From NCBI RefSeq assembly GCF_013155395.1, contig NZ_JABJWC010000028.1, positions 1 to 47,233 of the forward strand: a DNA stretch of 47,233 nt, given 5' to 3'. The DNA is from Komagataeibacter melomenusus (GTDB taxonomy: Bacteria; Pseudomonadota; Alphaproteobacteria; Acetobacterales; Acetobacteraceae). Positions 8,544 to 17,547 of this stretch are shown here, piece by piece. The notes beneath the pieces were generated by a model, which saw only the letters and a program-made list of their open reading frames with translations, was not told the origin of the DNA and ran no database searches. Position numbers and translations under genes: made by a program. Position 1 is the stretch's first letter, and each line of letters starts with the position of its first letter.

Positions 8544-9771
8544 TGCGCCCGCCCGCGCCGGTGCCGCCTCCTCCCGCCCGTGTGGGGCTGAAGGAGATCG
8601 TGGCATTTGGCGCGGGTGATGCGGGGTTCAACATCATCTGGGGGCTGATGCTCAGCTACCTGGCGTATTTCTATACCGATATCTGCTTTTTCCCCGCCCG
8701 GATGGTGGGGTTCATGCTGCTTGCCGCGCGCGCGGCAAGCCTCGTGACCGACCCGGCCGTGGGGTTGTGGATCGACCGCAGGCCCCCCGGCCACCAGGCC
8801 CTGCCGCTGCTGCGCGGCGGGCTTGTGCCGTTCATGGTGCTGGTGGTGCTGACCTTCGTGCCGCTGCCGCGCGGCTGGCCCATCGTTGCGCGCGCGCTGT
8901 GCGCGGGTGTGGCTTATATGGCGCTGTGCGTGAGCTACGGGGTGGTCAATACCGCCTATGGGGTCATGACCAGCCTGATTTCATCCGATCCCGCCATCCG
9001 CCTGCGCCTGGCCACGAGCCGCATGGTGGGGGCCACGCTGGGCGGGCTTGTGGTCAGCATGGTCACCCTGCCGGCGGTGGACTTTCTGGGCCATGGCAAC
9101 CGGCAGGCGGGCTTTGCCCTGTTCATGATGGTGGTGGCGTGCGTGGTGGGCGCGCTGGTATGGCTGCCCGCGCGGTTGTGCCATGAGCGGGTGGCAACGG
9201 CGGGGGGCGATATGGCGCCCCGGCAGCTCGTTGTATCACTGCTGGCCAACCGGGCCTGGCGGCGGCTGACCGGGGCCATGCTGCTGACCATGCTGGGCAG
9301 CACGTTCCTGTTCGGCGCGCTGGTCTATGACGTGCGCTACGTTTTGCATGCGGGCGACCGGCCTACGGGCTGCCCGCGCGGCTGGACCTGACCGGGGCGG
9401 GGCTGGCGCTGTTCGGGCTGTGCGTGGGCGTGTGCAATCCCGCCTGCTTCACCCTGCTGGCACACGCCATGCGGCACGAAGGCGGTGCGGGCGGCCTGCA
9501 TACGGTGGGGCTGGGCTGGGCGCTCAATTCCATGGCCTCGAAAATGGCGTTTGACATTGGCGGCAGCCTGCTGGCGGGGGTGCTGGCGGCGGCGGGTCTG
9601 GTCAGTGGCGCTGCCGGGCAGACGGCGCAGGCGCAGGCAGGCATCCATGCCGGGTTCCTGCTGGTGCCCGCCGTGCTGTACCTGCTGGCGGGCGGGCTCG
9701 TGCTGCGCGGCCTTGTGGCTCAGAACCCGGTTGCGGCGGTAAACAGCACCGCAAGCCCGCCGCCCACGTAA
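8540..9771 (+). pseudogene. MFS transporter (sugar:cation symporter-like), broken by a frameshift
   Basis: Reads well as an MFS_2/GPH-type transporter in one frame from 8540 to about 9360 (AFGAGDAGFNIIWG, YFYTDICFFPA, the DPAVGLWIDR loop). It then continues in another frame from 9361 (AYGLPARLDLTGAG, MASKMAFDIGGSLLAG) to the stop at 9771. Joining the frames needs one extra base near 9355-9361 (GCGGGCGACCGGCC), so a single-base deletion is the simplest reading. Together about 410 residues with 10-12 membrane segments would be restored, normal for the family. It overlaps panB by four bases and runs 52 bases into the 3' end of the convergent TonB receptor gene. It could be a real null allele or a sequencing error. 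Confidence 0.75.
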
Positions 9772-12047
9772 TATTGCGGCCCGTCGGCCCTGGTCAGCGT
9801 GGGGGTCGCCACGCCCGAGAGATAATGCTGGTTGGTGATGTTGATGAAATTCATGCGCAATTCGGGGTGCGAGAGGAAGGCATGGTCATCCATGCGGTAG
9901 CCGATGGCGAGGTTGCCGGTCGTGTGGTCGGGCATGCGCTCGTCATTCATGAAGGTTGAATATTGCCGCCCGGTGTAATGCACCGAGGCCATGCCGAAGA
10001 AATGCCCGTCATCATAACTCAGCCCCGCCGATGCCTGGAGTGTCGGGCTTTCCACCGCCGTCTTGCCGCGGGTTGCCAGCATGCCGGTAGCTGATGGAAT
10101 ATCGCTGTCGATGGTGGCATGCAGGTATTCGCCCGACAGGTAGGGCGCGAAGTGGTGCCACGGCTTGAGCCCGATCTCGACATCCACCCCGCGCGAGGTC
10201 TGGCCGCCCCCGTTGATGGTGGAATCGACCTGCGCGCCGTTCACGTTGAGCAGGGTCTGGATTTCGCGGTTGGTGAAATCATAGTTGAACAGCGTCAGGC
10301 TGCCCACGATCAGGTCGCCGTTGTAGCGGTAGCCGAGTTCCTCCGACACGGAATATTCGTTTTTAAGCTGGGTCGTGATGCCGCTGGCCGTCACCCCGCC
10401 AAACAGCGCGCTTTCATCGGGCGTGCGGAAATTGGTGGTGGTGTTGAAGAACACCATGTGGCGCGGCGTGATCTGGTAGCGGATGGCGATGCGCGGCAGG
10501 GGGGTGGCGCTGTTGCTGCCCGCCGCCGTCTGCACCCCGCCCGATGTGGTGGTGCCGGTGCGGTCGAGCATGACTTCCTTGAAGCCCACATCCACCATCA
10601 GCTTTTTGTGCAGGAAGTGCATCCGGTCGCCAAGATAGAGCGCATTGGTCTGCGAGATCATGTGGTAGCTGCCCGCGTCAACCTGCTGGCCGCTGGCGTC
10701 GAGCAGGGTGCGGCTGATGCGGTCCACCCAGATATCGGGCGCATAGCCCTGTGCGTTGACGGCGGTGAAGGGCTGGTGCTCGCTGTCATCGGAGTAGTCG
10801 TACCAGTAACCGAACACGAGGTCGTGGTTGCCAAGCTGCCAGTCGAGGGTTGTGTTGAAGCCCGCGCGGTAGCTGGTCTGGGTCCAGTTCGCGCGCACCA
10901 CCGTGCCCGCATCCGCCCCGCCTGAAAGCCCGGCATCGCCCAGTGTCGTGCCGCCGGGGTCGTTGCCGTAGCTCCACTGGGCATAGGGCGTGACCTTGAG
11001 GTGCAGCCCGCGCGCGAGTGTAAAGCGCGCGGGGGCCGCAAGGTAGGCGATGCGCTCGGGCTGGCGGTACAGCTCCCAGTAATCGGTACCACCGGCGGCG
11101 TTGTTGGGGTTGTAGGTGGCGGCGAGGTTGTTGGCCGCGCCATGCACGCCCTGGGCCTGCCAGTCCGCCTTGTCCACCGGCGGGTAGTAGCTGGCCACCA
11201 TGGTGTTCCAGGTGCCGATCAGCGAGACGCGGTTACCCTGCCCCCATTCGCGCAGGAACTTGAAGTCGATATGCTGGCGCTCGTCATGGCCCGGCCCGCG
11301 CCAGTTATCGGTATAGCCGTGCGAGTAGGACACGAAGCCGCGCAGGCCGGTATGCCCGATCTGCCCGGTTTCAAGCCGCAGGAACTGGCGGTTGGTGTTG
11401 TAGGAACCATAAGACACATCGGCATACCCCCCCGCCCGCAGCGAGGGGTCGCGGAAGGTCATGCTCATCAGCCCGCCCGCCGCGTTGAGCACGGGCGAAT
11501 CAAGATCCGCCGAGCCCTGGGCCAGCGAGACGCTCTGGTAGTTCTCGGTATCGGCGAACTGGCCGGGATAGCCGTTGTAATAGGCAATATCATTGAGCGG
11601 CATGCCCTCGAGCACGTAGCCCAGCGAATCCCCGCCCAGGCCCCGCACGCTGATATTGGTCTGCGGCGAAAAGCCCAGCGGGTCGGAGGAGGAGACATTC
11701 GCACCCGGCAGCAGGCTGACCATGTCGAACGCCGTGGCACTCGGGGCCTGCTTGCGCATGAAGTCCGTGCCGATGGTGCTGACCGATTTCGCCGCATCCT
11801 CCACCCGGATGAGCCCGCCACCGGGCTCGGTGCCCACCACGCGCTGGCTGGTTACGGTCAGCCTTTCCACCTTGCCCGCGGCAGGCGGGGCGGGCGGTTT
11901 TGCGGTGGTGGCCGTGGGGCGGCTATCACCAGCCGCCGCCATGCCCGGCCCGAGGCCAAGCACGGCGCTGATGGCTGCACTCAGCACATGCAGGCGGCCA
12001 GCGGTGGGGAGAGGGAACACAACGGGGCGGCAGGGCGGGCGCGGCAT
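9720..12047 (-). CDS. TonB-dependent outer membrane receptor
   Basis: 775 residues. A signal region (to about 39, PGMAAAGD) and a Pro/Ala-rich linker precede a plug domain (about 75-200) with the family pattern SVRGLGGDSLGYVLEGMPLND. A long beta-barrel follows, with many alternating aromatic strands, ending LAVLFTAATGF with the expected terminal Phe. Family members import iron-siderophores, cobalamin, sugars or other large solutes using TonB energy. The substrate cannot be told here and no uptake genes are adjacent. AGGAACG precedes the ATG. I saw no clear Fur box in the 170 bases upstream. Confidence 0.92.
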   Translation of the reverse strand: MPRPPCRPVVFPLPTAGRLHVLSAAISAVLGLGPGMAAAGDSRPTATTAKPPAPPAAGKVERLTVTSQRVVGTEPGGGLIRVEDAAKSVSTIGTDFMRKQAPSATAFDMVSLLPGANVSSSDPLGFSPQTNISVRGLGGDSLGYVLEGMPLNDIAYYNGYPGQFADTENYQSVSLAQGSADLDSPVLNAAGGLMSMTFRDPSLRAGGYADVSYGSYNTNRQFLRLETGQIGHTGLRGFVSYSHGYTDNWRGPGHDERQHIDFKFLREWGQGNRVSLIGTWNTMVASYYPPVDKADWQAQGVHGAANNLAATYNPNNAAGGTDYWELYRQPERIAYLAAPARFTLARGLHLKVTPYAQWSYGNDPGGTTLGDAGLSGGADAGTVVRANWTQTSYRAGFNTTLDWQLGNHDLVFGYWYDYSDDSEHQPFTAVNAQGYAPDIWVDRISRTLLDASGQQVDAGSYHMISQTNALYLGDRMHFLHKKLMVDVGFKEVMLDRTGTTTSGGVQTAAGSNSATPLPRIAIRYQITPRHMVFFNTTTNFRTPDESALFGGVTASGITTQLKNEYSVSEELGYRYNGDLIVGSLTLFNYDFTNREIQTLLNVNGAQVDSTINGGGQTSRGVDVEIGLKPWHHFAPYLSGEYLHATIDSDIPSATGMLATRGKTAVESPTLQASAGLSYDDGHFFGMASVHYTGRQYSTFMNDERMPDHTTGNLAIGYRMDDHAFLSHPELRMNFINITNQHYLSGVATPTLTRADGPQYYVGGGLAVLFTAATGF

Positions 12048-12224
12048 GGGGGCGTTCCTGAAAAATATCTTTTTATTTCATTATTCTGTCTCATCCGGGT
12101 GGGATATGACATCGTCTTGAACAAATCGGGGACCGATATAGTATAGTCACGCAAGGCATCGTAAGCCCCGTTATCGGGCGGATCATGCATAATTGCGCGG
12201 GCAGGCAGGCAAAAAAGGTTGCGG

Positions 12225-12932
12225 GTGGTGGGACAGGAATCAGCACATATCGTACGCAGTTACGAGCAGGAACTCGAGCAGTTGCGCTCCATGATGGCGC
12301 GCATGGGCGGATTGGTGGAACGCCAGACCTCGCAGGCCGTTGCCGCCATTGCCGACCGTGACGAGAACGCCGCAGGCATCGCTGCCGATCTTGACCCGCA
12401 GGTCGATGCGCTCGAGCGCGACGTGGAGGCGATGGTCATCCGCATCCTCGCCCTGCGCTCGCCCGTGGCGGGTGACCTGCGCGAGGTGGTCTCGGCACTG
12501 AAAATCACCGGCGACATGGAGCGCATCGGTGATTGCGCCGCCTCCATCGCGCGCCGTTCGCTGCGCGCCGAACTGCTGGCCTCGCGCATCTCGCTCAGCG
12601 GCCTGCGCAGCATGGGCCGACTGGTGCAGGACAACCTGCGCCGCGCCATCGATGCCATGAGCCAGCGCAACCCCGACCTTGCGCGCGAGGTGTGGCAGTC
12701 CGACACGGCGGTGGATGAACTCTACAACGCCATGTTCCGCGAACTCGTGACCTACATGATGGAAGACCCGCGCAATATCGGGCCGTGCACGCACCTGCTG
12801 TTCATAGCCAAGAACCTCGAGCGCATCGGCGACCACGCCACCAATATTGCCGAGCGCGTGTACTACACCGCCACCGGCGAGATCCTGCCCGTGGTGCGGC
12901 CACGTGGCGGGTTCTCGGGCCAGGGAAGCTAG
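12225..12932 (+). CDS. phoU: Phosphate signalling/transport regulator PhoU
   Basis: About 236 residues in two PhoU helical repeats: the first around LDPQVDALERDVEAMVIRILALRSP to MERIGDCAASIARR, the second ending NLERIGDHATNIAERVYY. The repeated ERIGDxAxxIA motif binds metal. PhoU restrains phosphate uptake and PhoR-PhoB signalling when phosphate is plentiful. There is no ATG: GTG at 12225 sits six bases after AAAAAAGG and is preferred, though TTG at 12219 is also open. phoB follows after five bases. The usual pstSCAB genes are not upstream; instead a TonB receptor diverges from it. Confidence 0.93.
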   Translation: MVGQESAHIVRSYEQELEQLRSMMARMGGLVERQTSQAVAAIADRDENAAGIAADLDPQVDALERDVEAMVIRILALRSPVAGDLREVVSALKITGDMERIGDCAASIARRSLRAELLASRISLSGLRSMGRLVQDNLRRAIDAMSQRNPDLAREVWQSDTAVDELYNAMFRELVTYMMEDPRNIGPCTHLLFIAKNLERIGDHATNIAERVYYTATGEILPVVRPRGGFSGQGS

Positions 12933-12937
12933 ACCCC

Positions 12938-13666
12938 GTGCAGGCTGCCGACCAACCGCTCCGCATCCTTGTTGCGGAAGACGATGCCGCCCTGTCCGTC
13001 ATGCTCACCTACAACCTCGAGGCGGCGGGGCATACGGTCATGCCGGTCGATAACGGGCTTGATGCCCTGACCGGGGTGACAAGCTGGAAACCCGACCTCG
13101 TGCTGCTGGACTGGATGATGCCCGGCCTGTCCGGCGTCGACCTGTGCCGCAGGCTGCGCATGGCGGCAGCGACGCGCTACCTGCCCATCATCATGCTCAC
13201 CGCGCGTGGCGAGGAGCGCGATTCCATCCACGCGCTCGATACCGGGGCGGATGACTACCTCGTCAAGCCCTGCGGCATGGACGTGCTGCATGCCCGCGTG
13301 CGTGCCGTCATGCGCCGCAGTGCCGGGCGCGGGGCTACGGCTGCCGTGGCGGAGGGCGATGTCCTGACCTTTGCCGATGTCACGGTTGACCATGGCGGCC
13401 GCCGCGTGTCACGCGCGGGCGGCACCATTGCGCTGGGGCCGACCGAATACCGCATCCTGCTGCACCTCATGCGCCATCCGCGCCGGGTGTTCTCGCGCGC
13501 TGAAATCCTGGCCGCCGCGTGGGATGACCGCATCCATGTGGAGGAACGCACGGTGGATGTGCATATCCGCCGCCTGCGCCTCGCACTCAATGCCACGGGC
13601 GGGGCGGACCTGATCCGCACCGTGCGCTCGAGCGGCTACATGCTTGATGATGGCCAGGCGGACTGA
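12938..13666 (+). CDS. phoB: Phosphate regulon response regulator PhoB
   Basis: 242 residues starting at GTG 12938, five bases after phoU. The receiver domain (9-122) has the acidic pair in LVAEDD, phospho-acceptor Asp58 in LLDWMMPG, Thr88 and Lys110 (LVKPCG). The C-terminal winged helix has the OmpR/PhoB signature GPTEYRILLHLMRHP, SRAEILAAAW and VEERTVDVHIRRLR. When phosphorylated by PhoR it activates phosphate-starvation genes. No phoR is visible next to it. A longer frame runs back into phoU, but the receiver fold begins after the GTG. Confidence 0.93.
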   Translation: MQAADQPLRILVAEDDAALSVMLTYNLEAAGHTVMPVDNGLDALTGVTSWKPDLVLLDWMMPGLSGVDLCRRLRMAAATRYLPIIMLTARGEERDSIHALDTGADDYLVKPCGMDVLHARVRAVMRRSAGRGATAAVAEGDVLTFADVTVDHGGRRVSRAGGTIALGPTEYRILLHLMRHPRRVFSRAEILAAAWDDRIHVEERTVDVHIRRLRLALNATGGADLIRTVRSSGYMLDDGQAD

Positions 13667-13671
13667 CAGAA

Positions 13672-13732
13672 GTTGCTGGTGAAGCTTTTTTCAAAAAGCT
13701 TCAGAAGGCGGCACCCGGAAACCTTTATCCCC
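13672..13732 (-). repeat. Intergenic repeat, copy D (compact, reverse orientation)
   Basis: TGGTGAAGCTTTTTTC-AAAAAGCTTCAGAAGGCGGCACCCGGAAACCTTTAT (split by its hairpin). The GAAGCTT hairpin is complete; the GCCGCC hairpin is reduced to one arm. It lies between the convergent phoB and deformylase-like genes and overlaps the last codons of the latter. Confidence 0.7.
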
Positions 13733-14222
13733 GCTCCAGCTTCGCATACCGCCTGAGCGCGCGCTCGCGCCGCAGGCGTGACAGCCGCCGGGTCCAGAAC
13801 AGGCCGTTGGTCTGGTCGATCTCGTGTTGCAGGCACGCTCCCAGCAGGCCATCGGCCTCGTCTTCGGCCACGGTGCCATCGGGGCGGTCGTAGCGCACCC
13901 GCACGCGCGCAGGGCGGGTGACGGGTGCGTGGATGCCCGGCATGGACAGGCTGCCTTCCTCCATCGTGGCGGTGTCATCGGCATGCCAGATGATCTCGGG
14001 GTTGGCATAGACACGCGCGCCCGCGCCATCATGCAGGTCGATCACCACCAGCCGCACGGGCTGGCCCACGTGGCTGGCGGTAATGCCCAGGCCCGGTGCC
14101 GCGCGCAGGGTGTCGAGCAGGTCGCGGGCCAATCGGGCCGTTTCGGCGCTGGTGGCGTCAACGGGGCTGGCAACCTGTTCGAGGCAGGCATGCGGGTAGC
14201 GGATGATCGGCACGATGGCCAT
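13725..14222 (-). CDS. Peptide deformylase homologue lacking metal ligands
   Basis: 165 residues, alignable along its length with peptide deformylase, which removes the formyl group from new proteins using a metal held by one Cys and two His. All three signatures differ here. GxGxAAxQxG reads GLGITASHVG (44-53, with His51 for Gln). EGCLS reads EGSLS (89-93, Ser91 for the metal Cys). QHExDH reads QHEIDQ (132-137, Gln137 for the second metal His). Only His133 and Glu134 remain. The DNA codons (AGC, CAG) confirm the reading. Normal deformylation is therefore unlikely; a binding or altered-metal role is possible. It is followed upstream by a lipoprotein gene 17 bases away on the same strand. Confidence 0.85.
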   Translation of the reverse strand: MAIVPIIRYPHACLEQVASPVDATSAETARLARDLLDTLRAAPGLGITASHVGQPVRLVVIDLHDGAGARVYANPEIIWHADDTATMEEGSLSMPGIHAPVTRPARVRVRYDRPDGTVAEDEADGLLGACLQHEIDQTNGLFWTRRLSRLRRERALRRYAKLERG

Positions 14223-14239
14223 GGCGGGGGTCCCGGGCT

Positions 14240-14872
14240 TCAGTACAGGAAGGGACCGTTATCATCCGCGTTGAGGTTGGTGTAGTAGGGAATGTAGAAA
14301 TTCAGGCCAAACGGGCTGTAGGTATGCTCCACGCCCGATACGGGGCGCAGCGGCTTGACGTCATGCGCGGCCAGGCAGTCATACAGCGTCTCGCGCAGGT
14401 GGTCGGTGTCCTTGTCCGATTTCGGGGCGCCATAGAACAGGTCATGCGCGTAGGGCTTGCAGGCCTGCGGCGTGTGTTCGTAGTAATTGGCGTAACGGTC
14501 CTGCCTGTTGCGCGCGATATCGGCATCCGACATCCACTGGTGGGTGGCGGCCGTGGTGCTCCACAGGGCTTTCCAGTCCGTATGCATGTGCGACAGGCGG
14601 GCAATGGCCACGCCATCCTCACGCGTGCCATCGCCCCGCACGAGGCTGCCATGGCAGGCAAGCACCTGCACGTGGTCATTATAGACCGAGCTCTTGACCG
14701 TGCCCCCCTCGAAACGGATGGCGGGCGAGGCCGTGGGCGCGCCCTGGTTGGCCGTGCGCACGATGGCCGCGGTAATGGCAGGCTGGCTGCAGTAATTGAC
14801 CATGGGCCGGGGTGCATGCTGCGCGCAGGCGGCCATGGTGAGCGGAAGGCATAAAGCAACAAGACGGCGCAA
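14240..14872 (-). CDS. Putative lipoprotein, unknown function
   Basis: About 210 residues. A TTG at 14872 is preferred as start: AAAAGGA lies about eight bases upstream and the product then begins as a compact lipoprotein signal (MRRLVALCLPLTMAAC, with lipidated Cys16). The alternative ATG at 14911 has no ribosome site. The mature protein has conserved-looking Tyr/His/Cys blocks (HVQVLACHGSLVRGDG, QACKPYAHDLFYGAP, LYDCLAAHDVKPL) and no family I recognise. It lies just upstream of the deformylase-like gene on the same strand. Confidence 0.7.
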   Translation of the reverse strand: MRRLVALCLPLTMAACAQHAPRPMVNYCSQPAITAAIVRTANQGAPTASPAIRFEGGTVKSSVYNDHVQVLACHGSLVRGDGTREDGVAIARLSHMHTDWKALWSTTAATHQWMSDADIARNRQDRYANYYEHTPQACKPYAHDLFYGAPKSDKDTDHLRETLYDCLAAHDVKPLRPVSGVEHTYSPFGLNFYIPYYTNLNADDNGPFLY

Positions 14873-15060
14873 CGGTTTTTTCCTTTTTGGTGGGGCGCAT
14901 GAACCCGTCATGCGCCGGCCGGGTCATCATGGCTCCATATAATGCAAAAAGAAGGCGTGAAACTGTTTTTGCCTGATGGCTGCGATGTTTTTTTAAGGCA
15001 ACTGTCCCCGTGCGATGGGCGGCGCATCACGTTGCGTATTTCTTGCCGTCGGACCTGGGG

Positions 15061-15606
15061 CTACGTGAAGAACCATTTCACCAGCCCGAGGAAGCCACGG
15101 CGCCTGCGCCCTGCCTGCCTGCCGCGTGCGTAGGTGGGGTTATAGTGCAGGGTGATGCTGGCGTAGTCATAGACGATGCAGACCGGCGTGGGCGGGCGGG
15201 TATACAGGTCGTATGTTGCGCAATGGATGATGCTGCACACGTCATAGGCCCGATCCGGCGGCGCGCATGAGGGCGCGCCCGCCCCCAGCACTTCATAATC
15301 CTCAAGATCATGCAGCACGAGATAATCCGGCTGCATGATGTGCGTGATGGCTTTGACGCCAAGCGTGCCCGCGAGTTCATGGATGGGATCATCAAAATTA
15401 TGCAGGGGGTAGCGTTCGGCGTCGCCGATGTTCTGGTACAGCGTCGTGCCATCATATTCCAGCTTCAGCCGGATGATGTTGCAGATATCGAGAAGGATGA
15501 AGGTGGTTCTGTCTTTGGGGTTGGCAGGGGAACATTCCAGCCATCGGTTATTGGCCACCGTGCGCATGATGGTCCGGACATCATCAAATCTGTCATAGTA
15601 AGACAT
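15061..15606 (-). CDS. Unrecognised protein, 181 residues
   Basis: Starts MSYYDRFDDVRTIMRTVANNRW with GGGAGGA five bases upstream, a strong site. It is soluble, with a Tyr/Asp-rich middle (HIMQPDYLVLHDLEDYEVLG) and a basic tail (RGRQAGRRRRG) followed by a short hydrophobic end (FLGLVKWFFT) that might touch the membrane. No domain recognised. About 190 bases separate it from the lipoprotein gene downstream and about 150 from the porin gene end. Confidence 0.65.
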   Translation of the reverse strand: MSYYDRFDDVRTIMRTVANNRWLECSPANPKDRTTFILLDICNIIRLKLEYDGTTLYQNIGDAERYPLHNFDDPIHELAGTLGVKAITHIMQPDYLVLHDLEDYEVLGAGAPSCAPPDRAYDVCSIIHCATYDLYTRPPTPVCIVYDYASITLHYNPTYARGRQAGRRRRGFLGLVKWFFT

Positions 15607-15757
15607 GAGTTCCTCCCCTGTTGTTTATAGGACGGGGGAAGGGCGCAACAATCATGCAAATTTTCAATGCGGCCCTGTGCTTTTTTTCCTTTACGCACAT
15701 GCATCGTTGCAGGGTCAGTGGCCTGACCGGCCCCGCGCGCGGTGGCGGGGCCGCCTG

Positions 15758-17380
15758 TCAGAATGTCAGGCTGGTGTGCAGGCCAAAAATGGCCTCGTTG
15801 CCCACGCGGCGGTTGTAACCCACGCCATAATCCGGCACGCCGCCCGAGGGGTTCCACACGTACTGGAAGTCAGGCTGCATCACCATCCACGGCGTGACCT
15901 GCGCCTGATAGGTGAGTTCAAGGTGGTTTTCATTGCCCTGGGTGAGTGTCTGGCTGTCGCGGTCGAACTGGCGCAGCCCCGAACTGGCCCGGCCAATGCC
16001 CCAGCCCAGCCCGATCGTGTCGTTGTCGCGGCCCCTGAACGGGGCCTTGAGGTTCAGCCCCGCATCAATGGCGAAGCTGATCTCGTTACGATCGCCACCA
16101 TTGCCCGTGGCGCGCACGAACACGCCCACCGACCGGGCCGATGTGAGCGAGGGGCGCCAGATCATCTGGTCGATGATGCCGTATACCAGCCAGTTGCCCC
16201 GGTCCCAGCGCGGGGTGAGATCGGCCTGCGAGGGGTTGGCCGCCAGCGTGGCGGCCCCGAGCGAACCGCCGTTGCGGTTATAGCGGTAATCGGCAAATTT
16301 CGCGGTATCGTAATACCCGCCCAGCTTGTACACGCCCGGCAGGCCGGGGCTCCTGGCTGCGTGCGCCATGTCGGCGGGCTGGGGGTTGAGCGCGTATTGC
16401 AGTTCGGTGATGAGCAGCGCGCCGGTGCCCATGTTGAAATTCGTGCCATTGGCGCCGTTATAGGTCTGGCTGGTGGGGTCCGGGTTATAGCCGCTCGTCG
16501 CCTGCTGGATGGGCAGCGAGTTGTATCGGTTGCCCGGCGGATTGTCGTCTGCTGCGGCGAACATGAAGGTAAACTTCTGGCTTGGCCGGTAACGGATGCG
16601 GATGGCGGGGGACGAGAGCGGCCAGGACGGCCCGCCACCATACAGGTTGAGCGAGGGCGCCATGGGCCAGCCAAAGTTCGCATTGAGGTAAAGCGAGGCG
16701 TAATCGCTGATCAGGAACTCGGTATCAAGATCCTGCTGGCCGATCTTCACATCAAGTTTGCCCTGCAGGAAGGACTGCTGGTACCACAGCTCGAACAGGC
16801 GGGTGGAGCGGTCGGCCTCGAACCCGCTGACCGGGTTGAAATTGGCCAGGTGATCCTGCGAGATCGAGCGCCCGCGTGTCTGCAACGCGCTGACATTGAA
16901 CAGGCCGCCCTCAAGGCCAAACAGCTTCTCGGTATCGATGGTGAGCGTGGGCATGGTTACGCCATCATAGGCAGGCCCGGTGCCCGAGCCACTGGAGCCG
17001 TCACTGCTTGAGGGCGTACCGCCCGTGCCATTGCCCCAGACTTCATCGACTTCCTGAATGTCGAAGCTGATGCCGTGCCTGTACAGCCATGGCCGCGCGC
17101 CCCACATATTGCCCAGCAGGTTACCGCTGGTATCGAGCCTGTCGCCATCACCCGCGGCTTTTTCCTCCGCTTCAGCGGTGGCGCGTTCGGAATCGCGTAC
17201 CGTAGCCGGGTCGATCTGCTGGATCAGCGGTGTGGAATTGCCCAGGCGGGCACGGTCCTGTGCGATCTGGGTCTGGACCTGGGCATGGGCTGCGGTGCAG
17301 CAGGCACCGCCCAGGGCGCCCGACAGCAGCAGCATGCGCGACAGGAACTGCCGATGCGCGAGGAGAATATGCAGTGTCAT
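15758..17380 (-). CDS. OprB-family carbohydrate-type porin under a cobalamin riboswitch
   Basis: About 540 residues. The start MTLHILLAHRQ at 17380 gives a signal peptide ending AHA-Q; ATG 17392 is the alternative. A short polar region is followed by the OprB pattern: LLGNMWGARPWLYRHGISFDI, then a Gly/Ser-rich insert (GTGGTPSSSDGSSGSG), KLDVKIGQQDLDTEFL, FGWPMAPSL, IRIRYRPSQKFTFMFA and a final strand ending FGLHTSLTF. OprB porins let sugars and related solutes through the outer membrane. The gene lies 168 bases downstream of a cobalamin riboswitch on the same strand, so its expression should fall when cobalamin is abundant. That suggests a role in taking up a corrinoid or a compound used with B12, by inference. 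Confidence 0.88.
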   Translation of the reverse strand: MTLHILLAHRQFLSRMLLLSGALGGACCTAAHAQVQTQIAQDRARLGNSTPLIQQIDPATVRDSERATAEAEEKAAGDGDRLDTSGNLLGNMWGARPWLYRHGISFDIQEVDEVWGNGTGGTPSSSDGSSGSGTGPAYDGVTMPTLTIDTEKLFGLEGGLFNVSALQTRGRSISQDHLANFNPVSGFEADRSTRLFELWYQQSFLQGKLDVKIGQQDLDTEFLISDYASLYLNANFGWPMAPSLNLYGGGPSWPLSSPAIRIRYRPSQKFTFMFAAADDNPPGNRYNSLPIQQATSGYNPDPTSQTYNGANGTNFNMGTGALLITELQYALNPQPADMAHAARSPGLPGVYKLGGYYDTAKFADYRYNRNGGSLGAATLAANPSQADLTPRWDRGNWLVYGIIDQMIWRPSLTSARSVGVFVRATGNGGDRNEISFAIDAGLNLKAPFRGRDNDTIGLGWGIGRASSGLRQFDRDSQTLTQGNENHLELTYQAQVTPWMVMQPDFQYVWNPSGGVPDYGVGYNRRVGNEAIFGLHTSLTF

Positions 17381-17430
17381 GGTGAAAAACATCCCGTCAG
17401 GATGGGTCTGGCGGCAGGGGGCCAGAAAAT

Positions 17431-17454
17431 GACAGGCCGGAGGAAAAGCCTGTC
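17431..17454 (-). terminator. Hairpin in the riboswitch leader, possible expression platform
   Basis: On the minus strand GACAGGC and GCCTGTC form a 7-bp stem around a 10-base loop, followed by ATTTTCTGG. It lies between the cobalamin aptamer and the porin start. It could be the terminator formed when the aptamer binds its ligand, but the T-run is short, so control of translation is also possible. Confidence 0.4.
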
Positions 17455-17547
17455 GCTGTAATGGCATACGGGATGTCAGGTCGGAGGGCGCATGGTCTCA
17501 CATCCATCTCCGGTCATGCCCGCCCGGCGATATCGTTAAAGGACAAT

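Noticed and set aside
12048-12224. Fur box or B12 element ahead of the TonB receptor
   Set aside because: The AT-rich sequence does not match a Fur palindrome well and has no B12 box.
13725-14222. Normal active peptide deformylase (def)
   Set aside because: Two metal ligands and a conserved Gln are changed, so the symbol def was not given.
15605-17011. Plus-strand open frame of 468 codons
   Set aside because: Antisense to the OprB porin, no ribosome site or domain.
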